From positions 11,301,343 to 11,365,342 of the forward strand of contig ML677358.1 in NCBI GenBank assembly GCA_007922305.1: a DNA stretch of 64,000 bases. Direction: 5' to 3'. Shown in pieces: positions 9,529-21,919 of this stretch. Numbering within the stretch: position 1 is the stretch's first letter; the number at the start of each line of letters is the position of its first letter. A model generated the notes under the pieces. The model did no database searches. It saw nothing but the letters and a program-made list of their open reading frames with translations, and had not been told where the DNA came from. Made by a program: the position numbers and the translations under genes. Source of the DNA: Dermatemys mawii (lineage: Eukaryota > Chordata > Testudines > Dermatemydidae).

Positions 9529-11999
9529 TGAAGTCTCTTCCAGTCACATGACACAATGGAAGTCTCCGTTTATAGTGCTTGTTTTTTATTTATAACTTCA
9601 ACTTCCTTGCAATATATTTTTCCCCTAAATTACTGCTGTATCTGAGCCTTAACTCCATCTTAACAAAGTGTTTTTGTCTGGGAATATAGATAGCACTTCC
9701 TTGGTCAACTCAGTGGGTTTGTTGTGGCAGTCTGGCAGCTAAAAATGGAATGGCTCATTTGAACCGAATACCTACTCTGTGAGTTTCAAGGGGAAATTGT
9801 TTCAAAATGCAGTTTATGGCTAAAATAATTGCTAAGTTACTAAACAGAGGCTTTGTGCCTTAGTAGATTAGTCATTGCCTGACACCTATACAGCTTGGTT
9901 GGTAATCCAAGGGAATAGAAAATCATTCTCCTGAAATAGGTGCAAGTGGACTTAAATTAATTCTGCTATCTTGGCTCACTTCTTAATGAACTTTGGATTA
10001 TAAATCCGCTTCATAAAGTCCCCTCTCCAGGACTGATAGAAAATTTGTTTCAATAAAGCTAGTGCTTTAGGGCCAGGGTTAAATCTGGTTTCTGAGAGAG
10101 ACCCTTCAAACTTATCCTACCTTAGGATCAAATTCTGGTTAGCAATGAGAAGGGAAGCTTTGGTGCTTCTGTCTGCCAGTCAGGGCAGGATTCTCTGGAA
10201 ATGGCTAATGGGACGTGCAGATGGATCAGGTGCACACAGCTGCTCATTTGTTATAGTCCCGCGTGTATGACCTCTGCCTAACTTATAATTGCAGAGCACT
10301 GCATGTGTGCTAGCCAGTTGGGAGAGCTGCCGATGCTCCTACACTCAAACCGTGCACCACGGTCCACAGTGCCCTGGCATATCCCTGTGCCTGGCAGTTC
10401 CCTGGTTATTCAGTTAGGAGCCTGTCCTTTCTGTTGTGTAGAGACCATGAAGGTCGTCTTTACTCGTTAGCATAACTGCAGAAGAGGGCAGGAGTTGGTT
10501 GTTCATTCTGTTTAAACAGTTTAAATGGAAATAATTATCTCCTTTAAAACAAAACCTGCAGCATTATTTACATGCAACATATCTGATGGCAATGTCCATG
10601 TGATAAACAGTGGGAATGTGATTCCTTCTTCCCCAAATGTGGATTTTCTCTCCATTTACACTGGTCTGAGATGCAGGACAGGAAATACTCATGGACCCAA
10701 CAACATTTAGCATCCAGTATCTCATGAACCATCAGGACTAGAAATGAGTGTGTTATCCCATGGAGATTTTGAATGTCCTTTTCAATTGGTGTAACATATT
10801 TGTTTCAACATGAGCGATCGCACCATAACATCTCTACATTATTACGCACAGAAGAGCTATATTCGATCACTTTCAGAAGTTCCTAAAATCCATTGGTTGC
10901 AATTTCTTCCTGTCTTTGTCTTCACCCTCTCACTTACAATGACTGGCTAGTCACATGTTCTGAAGATTGCAGTCATCCCAAACTCATGGCATGAAAACCT
11001 TTCGACTGTACCACACTATGTAATCATCCATCTAGCTAGCTATCCATATTATTTTAATATGTGTTCTCCAATCCATTACAGCTAAGCTTGGCAGCATTTA
11101 ATTTTTATTTTTGTTACAATTGTGATGGATAATATTGGTTTATTTTAAGCATTTTTTTATTTTTATCTGTTTAAATTTTCTCAATAGCACAATGAATGTG
11201 TTAAGCAATTTTTCAGTATTGATTTAAATTTTTCACAGTTATGCAAAATTATGGGAGATTCAGAGTGTGTGTGTGGGGGGTTCAAATAAGTATTTACAGG
11301 AAGAGACAGACTCAAAAATATTAAAACTTTGTCAACATCATATGTCAAAATTTTAAAATAAATTGCCTTAAATGAAACTCTAATAAGTTCTTAAGCAGCA
11401 AATTCAATTATTATCAATGATAATATTTTTGCCAGTTTGTGTGTGCATGGTGAAATCCGCTTTTATTAACCTTTACCAATAAAAATCTAATCCTTTCCAA
11501 GTCTAGTTATAACAGATTCAGATAAATGGTCCCTATATAGTTCTGAAAATATCATGGTACACTTAAACCCCACAGCAATGTTTTTGTAACTGAACTGTAG
11601 CAGACATATGGCCACTTCTCCAGGTCTAGTATATTTTGAACACAGACTTATGAAAGAATGCTGTTATTCGTGTACTGCTCTTATATAGGTCAAGGTCTAA
11701 TATATTAAGCCTTTAGTGTCTTTGATTTCAGTGAAGTTTTCGTAAGCATATTGAGCGTGCTATGCAAACTCTTGGTCTGGGTGTGAGTAGTGATCATAAA
11801 ATGGAGAAAAGAGGTTACTTTGTCAAGGTAAGAACTTTTGGATAATAATCGGGACTTCAGAATGTTGTTTTCAGAGAGTTTTATCTAAACTTGAGCAAAA
11901 GTCTTGAAGAATTTTGCAAATCCCTAGATCTCCAGATTTCCTGTTGGGAGACAAGGGAGGGGTTTGGATATTGGGGAGTTTTGATAATAGAGCAGATTC
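9529..11999. other. No gene recognised; one splice-flanked candidate
   Basis: AT-rich DNA with no identified repeat of note. A splice-flanked open segment at 11737-11827 is described among the findings. Otherwise the short frames here have no support. Confidence 0.45.
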
Positions 12000-12400
12000 T
12001 CCTTACAATCCTGGGGAGGGGCAACTCCTGGCTCCTGCCGTTGTCACCTTGCCATTGAGAATGGCCAGTGGAGGGAGCCTTCTGCAGCCTCACTGTCACA
12101 GGAGTGAATGAGCAGGGCCATGACAGCGGAGCTGCAGAAGGCTCCCTGTGCTGCTGCAGGGCCACTGAGATCCAGTTCCTGCAGGCGCAAAGTGCAGGAA
12201 AGGTTACAGTCATGGCAGGACAGAGAGTCCTGACTGGGGGTCTTTTCCCTGTACCTTGTGTTGGCAGGATGGAGTGTTGCTGGCCCTGTAGCAGAGCAGG
12301 GAGCCCTCTGCAGCCCTGCTTCATGGGAGTGAGGGAGGTAGAGCAGACTGTGAGGAGGAGGAGGGAACCCTGGCTATGGAGTACGCCATTCCACAGCTGA
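12000..12400. repeat. GC-rich island with internal direct and inverted repeats
   Basis: The segment 12072-12119 ('agggagccttctgcagcctc'...) recurs imperfectly at 12298-12346, and 12135-12163 is the inverted counterpart of 12282-12310 (about 25 of 29 positions pair). The 228-codon minus-strand frame over this island is a by-product of GC content and shows no domain. It may be a degraded foldback transposon; no terminal repeats or duplication were found. Confidence 0.6.
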
Positions 12401-13339
12401 ATGGATCCTGCCCTATCAGTTGTCAAAATGAACTCCGTCTCCCCCATGCTATTCAGATAATTTGGAGTATGCTGTATTTCTACTATGGTAGTACCCAGAG
12501 ACTCCCACTCAGATTGAGGACTTGTGCAAAGCACAAGACAAACACATCCGTAATGTAGTTGCTTCACCTAAATAGCTTGCAGGGTTACACTTTCAAAAAA
12601 GGGTGCCTGTGTTTCATTTTGAGAAGAGATTAGGGCATCTCCCTCCACACCTGCATTGTTACTTCATGCAAAGCCATTCACTTGGACTTTAAGCAGATAC
12701 TTGAATTTCATTCAATGGCTGCAGAAAAGGACCAGGTCTGAATAAATGCTTCCAACAAGTATGATGTGATTTGCAAAGTGTAGTGAGAGATTGGTTTGGC
12801 CCAGTATTTAGTTTTGATTTTAAAGATAGCTTGCATTGAATGGATGTGTCTTTCTTATTTTTGTCACTTAAGAGAGGTTTTGGTCCTTGACATGTTTGAA
12901 ACTTTAACTCTACAGCATTGTCCTAGTGCATGAAAATCAGCTCATGGGGTTGACTCTGATCATGGGTGTTGAGTTTCACTGTTCATGTTGTGTAAAATAA
13001 GGCTTCAAGTTTTTGAGTTTTCTGAGTCACCTTATTACTAAACAACTTAAAAACCAGATAGATCTAGTATAACATATTTATGGAATGGGTACTGTGAAAA
13101 TATTTGAGGATGGCTTGATCAAAAAGTGAGCCCCATGAGGAAAATGTTTTTCCACTTCTGTAAACTAAATGAAATTTTTAAATAATTATTAATTAGTGTT
13201 TGTATACCACTTTCCTTCATTGGCCTTACAGTACTTTATGAGATGATTAAGCATTATGATTGGGGTTTTGAAAGTGAATGGAATTTGAGCACATGACTCT
13301 CCTGGACTCCCTTGAAAGTCCCAGTGAATTATCTCCATT
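12401..13339. other. No gene or clear repeat recognised
   Basis: Ordinary AT-rich DNA; nothing supported. Confidence 0.45.
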
Positions 13340-13510
13340 TTCCTGACGGGAAATAAAGGCATAGAGAATTAAGTTCCATTAAAAGACAGTGGGGAATTGA
13401 TTTTTAATGAGCCTTAGGCACTTCTGAAAATTTTACTCACCCACTTGCTCAAAATTGGTAGAGCTGGTAATAGAGCCCGGCTCTCCTAATTCTTTAATTG
13501 GTGATCAGTT
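13340..13510 (-). mobile_element. MIR/L2-like fragment, degraded
   Basis: On the plus strand, 'ctccattttcctgacgggaa' then 'ataaaggcatagagaattaa' and later 'gagctggtaatagagcccgg', 'ctctcctaattc' follow the antisense order of MIR/L2-tail SINEs (antisense of 'cctcagtttccccatctgta' and of the core). Degraded, and the boundaries are approximate. A similar antisense copy is at 14715-14880. Confidence 0.5.
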
Positions 13511-13879
13511 CTGCAGAGAGTGGGAAGCTAGTTAATAGCAGATGGATCTATGATCTTATTACCAGTTAACTTTCTTTAGCTGGGGAAAAAGATCAGCAGT
13601 GATTCTATGTGAAAGCCTTTTACTTTAATTCTACTAAATAAAGAGCACAAAAATGATTAACTTTGCAGAATTGTTTTTGTGGATCATAAAAATAGTGTAC
13701 GTAAATATATTACAGTAAAATCTATTTGATAAGCTCAAACAGTGTAATCTTTGACCAATTAAGACAAGACAGTACATTACAATAGATACATTAGCCATGT
13801 TTATTGATGAGTGATGCATCGGGAGAAATACTCCTCAGTGATTATTAATTTACAAGTGATAGGAAGAAATTGTCTTTTG

Positions 13880-14085
13880 GTCTTGTGTTTGACACTGGGC
13901 TGGACATCCTGTGTTTGGCTTCTGGTTCTACCAAAGACATCCTGGGTAGTCTGGGGAAAATTACTTAGCATCTTTGTGCCTCAGTTCCCCATCTGATAAA
14001 TGAGAATAATAATTCCTTTCTTCCAACCTCATTCTGTCATGTCTATTTACTGTATAGGTAAAATGTTTCAAAATGGGTAAGTCCT
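13880..14085 (+). mobile_element. MIR-like SINE fragment
   Basis: The stretch 'gggaaaattacttagcatct', 'ttgtgcctcagttccccatc', 'tgataaatgagaataataat' is the sense order of the MIR/L2 core-to-tail region ('cctcagttccccatctgtaaaatgggaataata'). Upstream, 'ctggttctaccaaagacatc' could be the degraded core. The extent at both ends is approximate. Confidence 0.6.
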
Positions 14086-14159
14086 CTTCATTTTGAAGCA
14101 GACTTAAATGCCTAGTGCCCAAGTCCCTATTGAAAATAGCTTAGACACTTTTGAATGTT

Positions 14160-14240
14160 TAACTCTGTAAGCTCTTTGGAGTGGGGACTGTATTAGTATG
14201 TGTTTGTACAGTTTTTTCCATCTGTAAAATGGAAGGGATG
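14160..14240 (+). mobile_element. SINE/L2-type 3' tail
   Basis: 'gtaagctctttggagtgggg' followed by 'tatgtgtttgtacag' matches the tail module that also appears at 18005-18085 and 60728-60830. It may continue the SINE at 13880-14085, with about 75 bp between. Confidence 0.6.
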
Positions 14241-14690
14241 ATATTGGCGTGATGGTATAAAACATAAGATGAGTCTACTGGAACGATTCAGCAGCTATCC
14301 TACCGGCAGGCCATGGAGCACCTGCACAGCTATAGACATGGCCAATGGGTCCATACAGGTTGCAGCCACAGTAGCAATACCTTTGCCATATCTGACCTAC
14401 ACACCAGGTGTCTACCCACAAGGTCACCTCCCTATACGCTGCCATGGAGTAAGATTCAAGGAGTCAAACTCCTTGGCTTTCACAGGGGATACTCTGCTTC
14501 TCCACTTGCCAGTTGCACCCTGCGCTGCATCACTATGGCCATTCTGATGTGTATTAGCCTTTCTGCAGCCTGGAACAAGGTTAGTGACAGGATTTTGCCT
14601 TTTCTGCCTAAGGAGCTGTCCAGTGCTGAATTATTGGATTAGGTTCATCATATGCATCATATAGTAACACCTAGATTTATATATTGCTTT
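14241..14690. other. Moderately GC-rich segment, unassigned
   Basis: Two overlapping plus-strand frames of 92 and 109 codons fall here (14269-14547 and 14313-14642). Neither shows a recognisable domain, signal peptide or splice context, and both frames being open over the same bases points to composition rather than coding. Could be a degraded repeat or a very old retrocopy; undetermined. Confidence 0.4.
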
Positions 14691-14714
14691 TCCTCAGCTG
14701 ACCCCCGAGACTTT

Positions 14715-14880
14715 TACAGAGGAGACTAGTATCATTATCCCCATTTTACAGGTGGGGATACTGAGGCATGGGATATTAGAATAATTTATCCAAAGTCAAC
14801 CATCAAACCAGTGACAGAGCCAGGAGTAGCTCTCAGGGCTCCTGAGTCTCAGATCTATCTGCTAAACCACATTCTGTGCT
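14715..14880 (-). mobile_element. MIR/L2-like SINE fragment
   Basis: The plus strand carries 'atccccattttacaggtggg', 'gatactgaggcatggg', then 'accagtgacagagccaggag' and 'ctcagggctcctgagtctca'. This is the reverse complement of a MIR-type core and tail. It is well enough preserved to call orientation. Confidence 0.7.
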
Positions 14881-17800
14881 AGAATCCAGAAAAATTAAGT
14901 TTAAAGGGTTAGGTCCAGATGCTTAGATCCACAAGTGTTTGACAACAGAATTTACTTGTTGAAAATCATCCCTAGTGTCAGGGATGAATTTTGTACACAG
15001 TATCTAGGTTAAACCTAGCAACTGATCTAATGTGATATTGTGTGGATATGTTTTTATACCACGTATACACATGATCCTTATGATGGCATATTGATATGGG
15101 AATAGATATTTCCCAGGGGAAATTATTGCTACAGCTGAGATACCATCCACTACAGATTTCATGTGTGTTGATTTATTTTAACTTTATATTTAATTCCATC
15201 CGTTGAAGTTATGTACTGATGGTAAATTAAAATCTAGTGATGATCTTAACTTGCCTGAAACTGATAAAGAGGAGAAGACTGTCTTTTTAGTAACTCACCA
15301 CTCAAATCAAAATCTGTAGTGATGATCAGCTACTATGTCTCTTCAAATACATGATAATGTTTCTATGACCAATGACATTCATTAAACACAACCAGAAATC
15401 CTACTTTACATTTGGATATAATGTGGATAACAGCCTGCAAAACCAAAGCTGCTGCTGAAGGAAATATTTTAAAAGCTGAATTTTAAACTTGAGAATGTAT
15501 TTATAAATTAGAGAAAATAAGAGAACAGGCAAACCACTTCACAATCAGTTGTGCATACGTGCCACCCCGTGAGGAGATCCAGTATGACATATTTCTTTAC
15601 TCATGAGGAGACCTCTGATAACTCACTCCTGGCTACAAAACTTATCAATCTCATTGTTCATGACGGCAAATGTCATATCTGATCTCTGTATCTCATCTGC
15701 AGGACAGAATTATTTATTCCTTTATTGGTACAATAACTGGGCTACTGAAATCATGATTATTATGTAGCACAGAATATTTTTTTTTTTTGCTGCTATGAAT
15801 CTATTTCTGTTTCTAAACTTGCACTGTGCCTTGATAAACTAATCTTAAAATTATGTTTGGTTCAGCAATGTTTCACATATAATGTTTTAAGATATCCGTG
15901 ATCCTGAAATTAGATAGCACATAAAATTGTTAAAGGCATTGGTGGTTAAATGTGGTGAACAAGCATCCTCTAGATTCTGTTAAACATAGTTATACTGTGT
16001 ATAAAGCTTTGTGGGAGGAAAAAGAAACTTAAGATACGGAAAATGTGTAAGTAACTTTAATAGGCCCAAACAGGCTATTTTTGAACTGTAAGATGCAGTC
16101 ATATAAAAGTAAGTTGGGATATTTTAGTGCCTCCATGCTGACTCACTGCTGGCTTAGCTGGTGAGCTGTATGGTTAATCAAGGTCTGCAACTCCCTGACC
16201 TAGGCAGCAGGAGTGCAAATAAGGTCAGAATTAAATATGCCTTGATGGATAGCTTTCATGTCCCTCTGGGTTCTTGAAGTTCCAGCCCCTCAGTGCTCTG
16301 CTCCTCAACACTCCTACTGCAGCACAATGGGAAGACCATCTCTCCATGCTCAGACAGCCCGCTCAGGACTCAGGCATACCACTGACTCCCTGCCAGGAGA
16401 GGAGCTGGGAACAGCTACCCCAGTGAGGTCCTCCTGCTGTGTGATTTGCAGGTTGGATCTTAATTTGAGGAGAAAACATTGCAGAGGCATTGTAGAAAGA
16501 ACACATGCATTTTAATCACTTGTAACACTCTTTTTTTTGCTGGTGTAATTGTGAATATCTGTTGCATTCATAATTAGAGGAGAAACAGATGGTGAAAGCT
16601 TGGTTTAAAGTTGTACATCCCCTAACTGGTCCTGTGCTGCTGATTCTTTTGGAAAGGAATTTACTTCTGTCTACTGAATACACTGGTGTGCGGAGGGAAG
16701 GAGAATTAAAAATTCCCTATGGGATGACCAGCACAAGGCCTGCGCACTACCAAGGTCCCACTTAAGCTCTCAAAATAGAGCTCATGTAAATTCTACTGTC
16801 CTACATGTTGTAAATATAAATGAGACAGTTGGAAAAGGCATTTTCCTTCTGTGTTCTCACTTCTTCAGTAGTGCCGAGGGAAACGCTTCTCTTTATTTTT
16901 TTCATGTTCTGATAAATGGTGTGCCGCCACGTCGGAGTATGTGAATATATTTTGATCATGCTTTTCTGTTCTAACATTAGCATCATGCTTTAGCTCCTCA
17001 CAGTTAGAAAACCCAATAGAGGATTTTGTCAGCCTTTCACCATGACGCTTGTTTCACATAGAAAGCCAGAGGGCAAAACAAAGTGGTTTCTTTTGGTCCA
17101 CCGTAATCTCTTTAGAAAGGAGTTGTAGGCCTGCGGGGCACAATCACTAAGATTTGTCTGAGGTAATGTTCAGGTTGATGAGATCTGAGATGTGAAAGCT
17201 AATTGATTAGTTGTAAAGGTTACTGCTCCAAAGCCAAAAGTTTAAAATATTTAAATTATTTTGGTGGGCTTAGGAGAGAGAAAACTGTTTCAAAATTACT
17301 CTTTATCCCCTGATGTAACAAATACATATGATGTTTTTCTATCCCAATGGGGTTGGATAGATAATTGCAGCTGTTCAGTACCGTTAACATCGAAGTATTT
17401 CATTATTTTTTTTAGGAGAGAGAAACTGTTGTTGAGATGTTTCTGCGTGAGATGACCTATATTCACCTTCAAGTCACAGTGAACTGGGTATTTTGTTAGT
17501 CCGTCAAACTCTGACTCTAAGGATACAGATATAAAAATATTTCTGCCAAAATAGTGATTGGATGGATGGAATTGCTGCTGCTTCTAAACACACATAGTAT
17601 GTTTTGGACAGTATCAGTAATATCCAGTGAAGTAATCTTTCATCGCATCTATTTCTGCTCTATATGCTGAATCATACATTTTGATGATATATTGTGAGCT
17701 GTATTTCTCTACTCCACCACATGCTTCAGTATCTCTTCTCAATATGTACTAAACAGGATAACTATTTAAACCATTTTGCACTTTTTTGGAAAATCCTGTA

Positions 17801-18004
17801 AGTGCCAATTTGTAAATTAAAGTAAAGAATTCAATACATTTTTGCCAATAAGAACGCTGAAGCTGTGTTTTTCCCCTCCAAAAAGCTCTCTAAATATGGT
17901 GCACCAGTTTCACCACTGCCGTGAAGTTAATGATCTCTTTGCACTTATATTGGTTCTCTCCTGCCAGTTCAGTTGGGAATTGTTTTGATTCTTGAGTGTA
18001 CTTA
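14881..18004. other. No gene recognised
   Basis: About 3.1 kb with no clear repeat or gene. The 16240-16460 part is GC-richer and gives an 85-codon frame (16258-16515) without recognisable features. T runs occur near 15780 and 16530. Confidence 0.45.
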
Positions 18005-18085
18005 GATTATTAAGCTCTTTGGGACTGGGATTGTCTCTTACTATGTGTTTGTCTGTGAAGTAGCTAATACCGTGGAGCCCTGATC
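18005..18085 (+). mobile_element. SINE/L2-type 3' tail
   Basis: 'attaagctctttgggactgg', 'gattgtctcttactatgtgt', 'ttgtctgtgaagtagctaat' follows the same tail module as 60728-60830 ('gtaagctctttggggtagag'). The upstream body is missing or unrecognisable. Confidence 0.65.
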
Positions 18086-18219
18086 TTAGCTGAGTCTTAT
18101 ATGCACTACTGCAAAACAAATATTATAAATAGACATGGCCAGTGTCAGAGCTAAGACTAGAACTCTAGTCTTCTGATTCTCAGTACAGTGCACTGTGCAC
18201 TGTCCACTGACCACACTAC

Positions 18220-18574
18220 TAGAGCTGGGAAGAACTATTTGTCTGTATTTTTGGAGTGGGAACGGAAGAAGCAGATTTGGCCACACTGAAACATTTAATT
18301 AATTTGTGTCAATGTTGCTGAATTGCTAAAGGAAAAAAAAGTCCCCCAAAATCAAAATGTTTCATTTCAACATGTTAGAAACAAAAGGGTTGGCATGACT
18401 TTTTGTTTAAAATTTTCCTTAAATTTTATTTATAAAACTTCAAAAACAGTTAAAAATGGTCAAAAATAAACATTTAGATTTTGTGAAAACAAACCATTTC
18501 CTTCCTTCCTTTTTTTTTTTTTTAATTTTTGAAATTGCCAACAAATTGGAAAATCTCTTATGGACCCAGCTCTA
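18220..18574. mobile_element. TIR element with 'tagagctggg' ends, AT-run-rich
   Basis: The ends 'tagagctggg' (18220-18229) and 'cccagctcta' (18565-18574) are perfect 10-bp inverted repeats. The interior is full of A and T runs with 'aaaatggtcaaaaataaac'-like text and no coding capacity. The adjacent 8-bp flanks do not match, so either the duplication has decayed or an end is slightly misplaced. hAT-like by the form of the ends, but less certain than the elements with duplications. Just upstream (18137-18213) is an antisense SINE-like scrap ('cagagctaagactagaactc'). Confidence 0.65.
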
Positions 18575-19339
18575 GATGTTGTCACTCCAGGCAGGTCACT
18601 CTTGCTATGGTCTAAGAAGACTTTGCTAAGAACTGGCACAAAGGTTTTCTTGATGTTCGTGTGAATGTTGTTGAGAGAGCATCTTTCAAAGAGTCTGATT
18701 CTCCTCTTTGTTCTCCCTCTCTGTGCCTTGAATATCTCTCCTCCATTAAGACCTTATATAAAGATAGTCTGAACTCCTGTGTCTCCACCGGCTAGTTTCA
18801 AGCTACCTCCTGAGTCAAGAATTTTAAAGTTACTGTTAGACAAGATAACTGTCCCCCCAAGACCATGTTGACAGCCATTATTTTGACTAATACTAACTGT
18901 AAAATACTTATCTCCCTCCCTCCACTGACCAACTTGTATAAAGCTGGTTTGATAGCCTTCTTCTAGGATATATAAGAGCAATTTCATTTCTATGGCTTTC
19001 TCAGTCACTTTGCAACGGAACTAAGCCTGAGGCCATTAGAACACAGTCAGGCTCGGCTCCTTGAACAAGCTGTTGTCAGAGGTGTTTCTTAAATCCCATT
19101 AAAACTGCTTGAGCCGGTTGATCCTTTGCACAGCTCTCCTTCTCTGCTTTTTGGAGTTAAGTGAATGGATTTAAAATGCCATTTCTCATTAAAGACAAAA
19201 CAAAGAAAATGAATTGCAAAGGGATGTCCTTGCATATTGTGTGTGTGTATGAGAGAGAGAGGGAGTGGGGGAAAAACACAGTTTGGGACCCAGCAAATAG
19301 GCTGTCTGCATTTCAAGCTGGAAGGTCTAAATACCAGTG
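18575..19339. other. No gene recognised
   Basis: No supported feature. The 84-codon minus-strand frame at 18754-19008 has no recognised motif. A short purine run with 'tgtgtgtgtatgagagagag' lies at 19240-19260. Confidence 0.45.
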
Positions 19340-19611
19340 CAAGGAGACATACCCATGCTAGCTCTGATCAAGTCAGCACACTGCAAATAGAAGTGTAGTT
19401 GAGGCAGCACACGCAGCAGGAGGGGCTAGCTGCCCTGAGTTCGTGGCTAGGGTTTCAGATGGGATTGTACATGAGGCAGCTAGTCTGCGCTGCCTTGTGC
19501 CTCTGCAGCTACACTTTTGTTTTTGGTGGACTGATTTGAACAGAGCTAATACAGGTAGGTCGTCATGAGCCGGAAATTACACCTCTAGCTCAAAGTGTAG
19601 ACATACCCATA
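19340..19611. repeat. MITE-like repeat with 'gtgtagacataccc' end
   Basis: The right end 'caaagtgtagacatacccat' is shared with the better defined element at 47914-48176. The body carries 'gctagctgccctgagttcgt' and other 'gctagc' motifs, as in that family. The left part also contains 'gagacatacccatgctagct', so the copy may be rearranged. No duplication was found. Confidence 0.5.
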
Positions 19612-20977
19612 ACTGCAGGCATCATGCTATTTTCATTGAATAACTGCACCTCATGTTTATACGTTTTGTCTGGCAGTTGGAGACTTAAAAAAAGAAAGGG
19701 CTGAAGCCATCACTATGCCAGGTATTAGGGTAAGTAAAGGAATAAATGGGGACTTCATCTACTTGATTATCGAGAGCACTACATGCATATTGTGCAAAAA
19801 TGAAGTCCAGCATGAAGCATAATAAATAATCGTGTTGTATGAAGCCATCTGCTTTCACCCTTTCCCTATAGTGCTTAAGGGCAAAGTGTGTACCCCTTAA
19901 TATCCAATGAGGAGTTTTCAGATAAAGGGCTCATAGCTAATGATTTGGGGAATGAGCACCCCAAAAACATGACTTTTCATGAAATAAATCTTTTATGTGA
20001 TTTGCAACCCAGAGATTGTTTTTCATGAAATCTTTAGAAAATGGCCCAATTCACATTGAAATATGCAACCAGTGCACATTGTTGCCTGTTTTTACTCTAA
20101 AATGATCTAATTTAGGAATGCTTGCCTCCCCGAACCCTCAGGCAGTGCCGCTGCTATGGCATGGTGAAACGTGGTGCAGCATTTACACCCTGCTGTGCTC
20201 AGACAGCCCTGCGAGCCCTACCTTCATTAGTTGCCTTTGCGCAAGCTAGCACCGTCAGCATCTCTAGTCTTTTACAGTAATGGCACTTCTTGTTTGCAAG
20301 AAGACCCGCTGTGCCAAGAGCCCCTGTACTCTGACTGCAAAGGGAAGAGATTGTTAGTGATCTCCTTCCCATACCTGCATCCTGGCCCTTAATGAGCATC
20401 TCCTAATTCATCATTCCCTGCAAACCTGACACTGACTTCAATCCTGTGCTTAGTGAAATGTCCCCTATTATCTCTTGTCACTTTGCATGTGCACAGCATA
20501 TGCAAGCAGGAAAGACTGGTGAGGAGACTTTACATTTCTCTGAGGAGTATGCTATGCTCAACACGCTTTGAGTTGCACAAGCTGTTTTTGTTTCTATTTT
20601 TAACTTTCAAATGACAAAAAGCAAAACCAACCCTCTTTTTTTTTTCCCCTTGTGCACTGTATAAGGGATTCTCCAAACCCTGTTTAAAGGACCCTTTTCG
20701 TTACCTGATTGTGCTTTGGATCAGGAGTTTATTTTCAAATGTGTTAAGTCAGGTACTGAAAATCATTAATGCTGACATTATTTATTCCTTTTAGATTTAA
20801 ATAATGAAAAGACCAAACTAGAAATTCTAGGCAGCCTCATTATTAGGTTAAAAAGAAACGATAACCACCCAGCATTAAAAACTATCAGATACAAACAACG
20901 ATGGAGTTTTTTTGCACTTGTAGAGATAGACAAGGATCTTTGGTTTGTGAATAAATTTTCTGAAGTCATTACGTCAC
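19612..20977. other. No gene recognised; one splice-flanked candidate
   Basis: AT-rich DNA without identified repeats. The 53-nt splice-flanked segment 19677-19729 is treated in the findings. Confidence 0.4.
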
Positions 20978-21063
20978 ATTTTCAAAAGTGACTTTGGAAT
21001 CTAATAGCGGAAGTCTCATCAAAAGTCAGTGGGAGTTAGGTGCCTATATCATTTTTCAAAATT
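20978..21063. repeat. Small palindromic repeat with 'attttcaaaagtgac' ends
   Basis: The left end 'attttcaaaagtgacttt' and the right end 'atcatttttcaaaatt' are imperfect inverted repeats, with 'agtcagtgggagttaggtgc' in the middle. I recall a palindromic reptile repeat of this form. A second copy lies at 57591-57675. Confidence 0.5.
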
Positions 21064-21609
21064 GTATCCCAAGACCACATTGAGATTTCAGCCACTGGCG
21101 TCGGTGACCAAAAATCCTAGTAGAGACAGTTCCACTCAGGTCCTGAGCAGGCAGGATCATCAAGCATGTCCAAAAGAAGTCACTCTCCCTATTATTCAGA
21201 AAATGCAGAGCAGTAGCATCTGACTAGTGTCTGAATTACTGCACTGGTAAGCATTTTACTTCCTTCCACTTGAGTTGTACAGTATTAGAGGATAAATATC
21301 AGCGCTATGTTGTTAAGGACAGTTTTCAGAGGATTAACCCAGTTCTCTCCCGAGCAGTAATTTGGGAACTAAATGTCTTGGTGTGGTTTTGCCTTTATAA
21401 CTTTTTCTACAGTGCTGAAACTTCTAGATATGGTCTTGCAGGTCCCTCAATTTAATGCTTTAAAATAGGGAAGGCATAGTCACCCTTCTGTAATGTTTTC
21501 TTTTTATCTTCATTACAGCAGACAATGATCCGAAATCACTTTAGGCAACTGCAAAAGTGCCGTGGCTCCATGCAAAACAGGATAAACCTTCTTTATAGAA
21601 AGCAGAATA

Positions 21610-21919
21610 CAGTAGACTCTCAGTTATCCAGGACTGAGTTAACCAGGATGTGGATTAACCAGGATGTCAAAAAAAAAATAAATGCATAACTCGCAGGGCC
21701 GGCTCTGGCTTTGTTGCCGCCCCAAGCACAAAAAGAATACACAAAAACCCCCACCAGGATGCAGGGCAGCCAGTGAACTAACACCCCTCCCCCTGGTGCA
21801 GGGTGGCTGGTGAACCAACCCCCTCACCCCCCATATTTCCTATGGATGGTGATTATCTGGGATTTTATTTACCAGGATTAATTTTTTCCCTAACATGCTG
21901 GATAATTGAGAGTCTACTG
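21610..21919. mobile_element. Tigger/pogo-like DNA transposon, non-autonomous
   Basis: The ends 'cagtagactctcagttatcc' and 'ggataattgagagtctactg' are near-perfect inverted repeats, flanked on both sides by TA (21608-21609, 21920-21921), the target of Tc1/mariner-superfamily transposases. The 'CAGTAGACTCTC' start is of Tigger type (from memory). At 310 bp it has no transposase. An inserted hAT piece occupies 21694 to about 21828. Confidence 0.8.
21694..21828. mobile_element. hAT-like fragment ('cagggccggctc' end) nested in Tigger-like element
   Basis: It starts 'cagggccggctctggctttg' followed by 'ttgccgccccaagcac', the same left end as the element at 59744-59959 and the piece at 61713. The opposite end ('gagccggccctg' form) is missing, so the right boundary is approximate. 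It carries a loose internal repeat built on 'ggtgcagggtggctggtgaa' / 'gatgcagggcagccagtgaa'. Confidence 0.65.

Noticed and set aside
11881..12567. 228-codon minus-strand frame, the longest in the window
   Set aside because: It spans the GC-rich foldback island with internal repeats. The translation shows no domain, and overlapping plus-strand frames are open too, so composition explains it.
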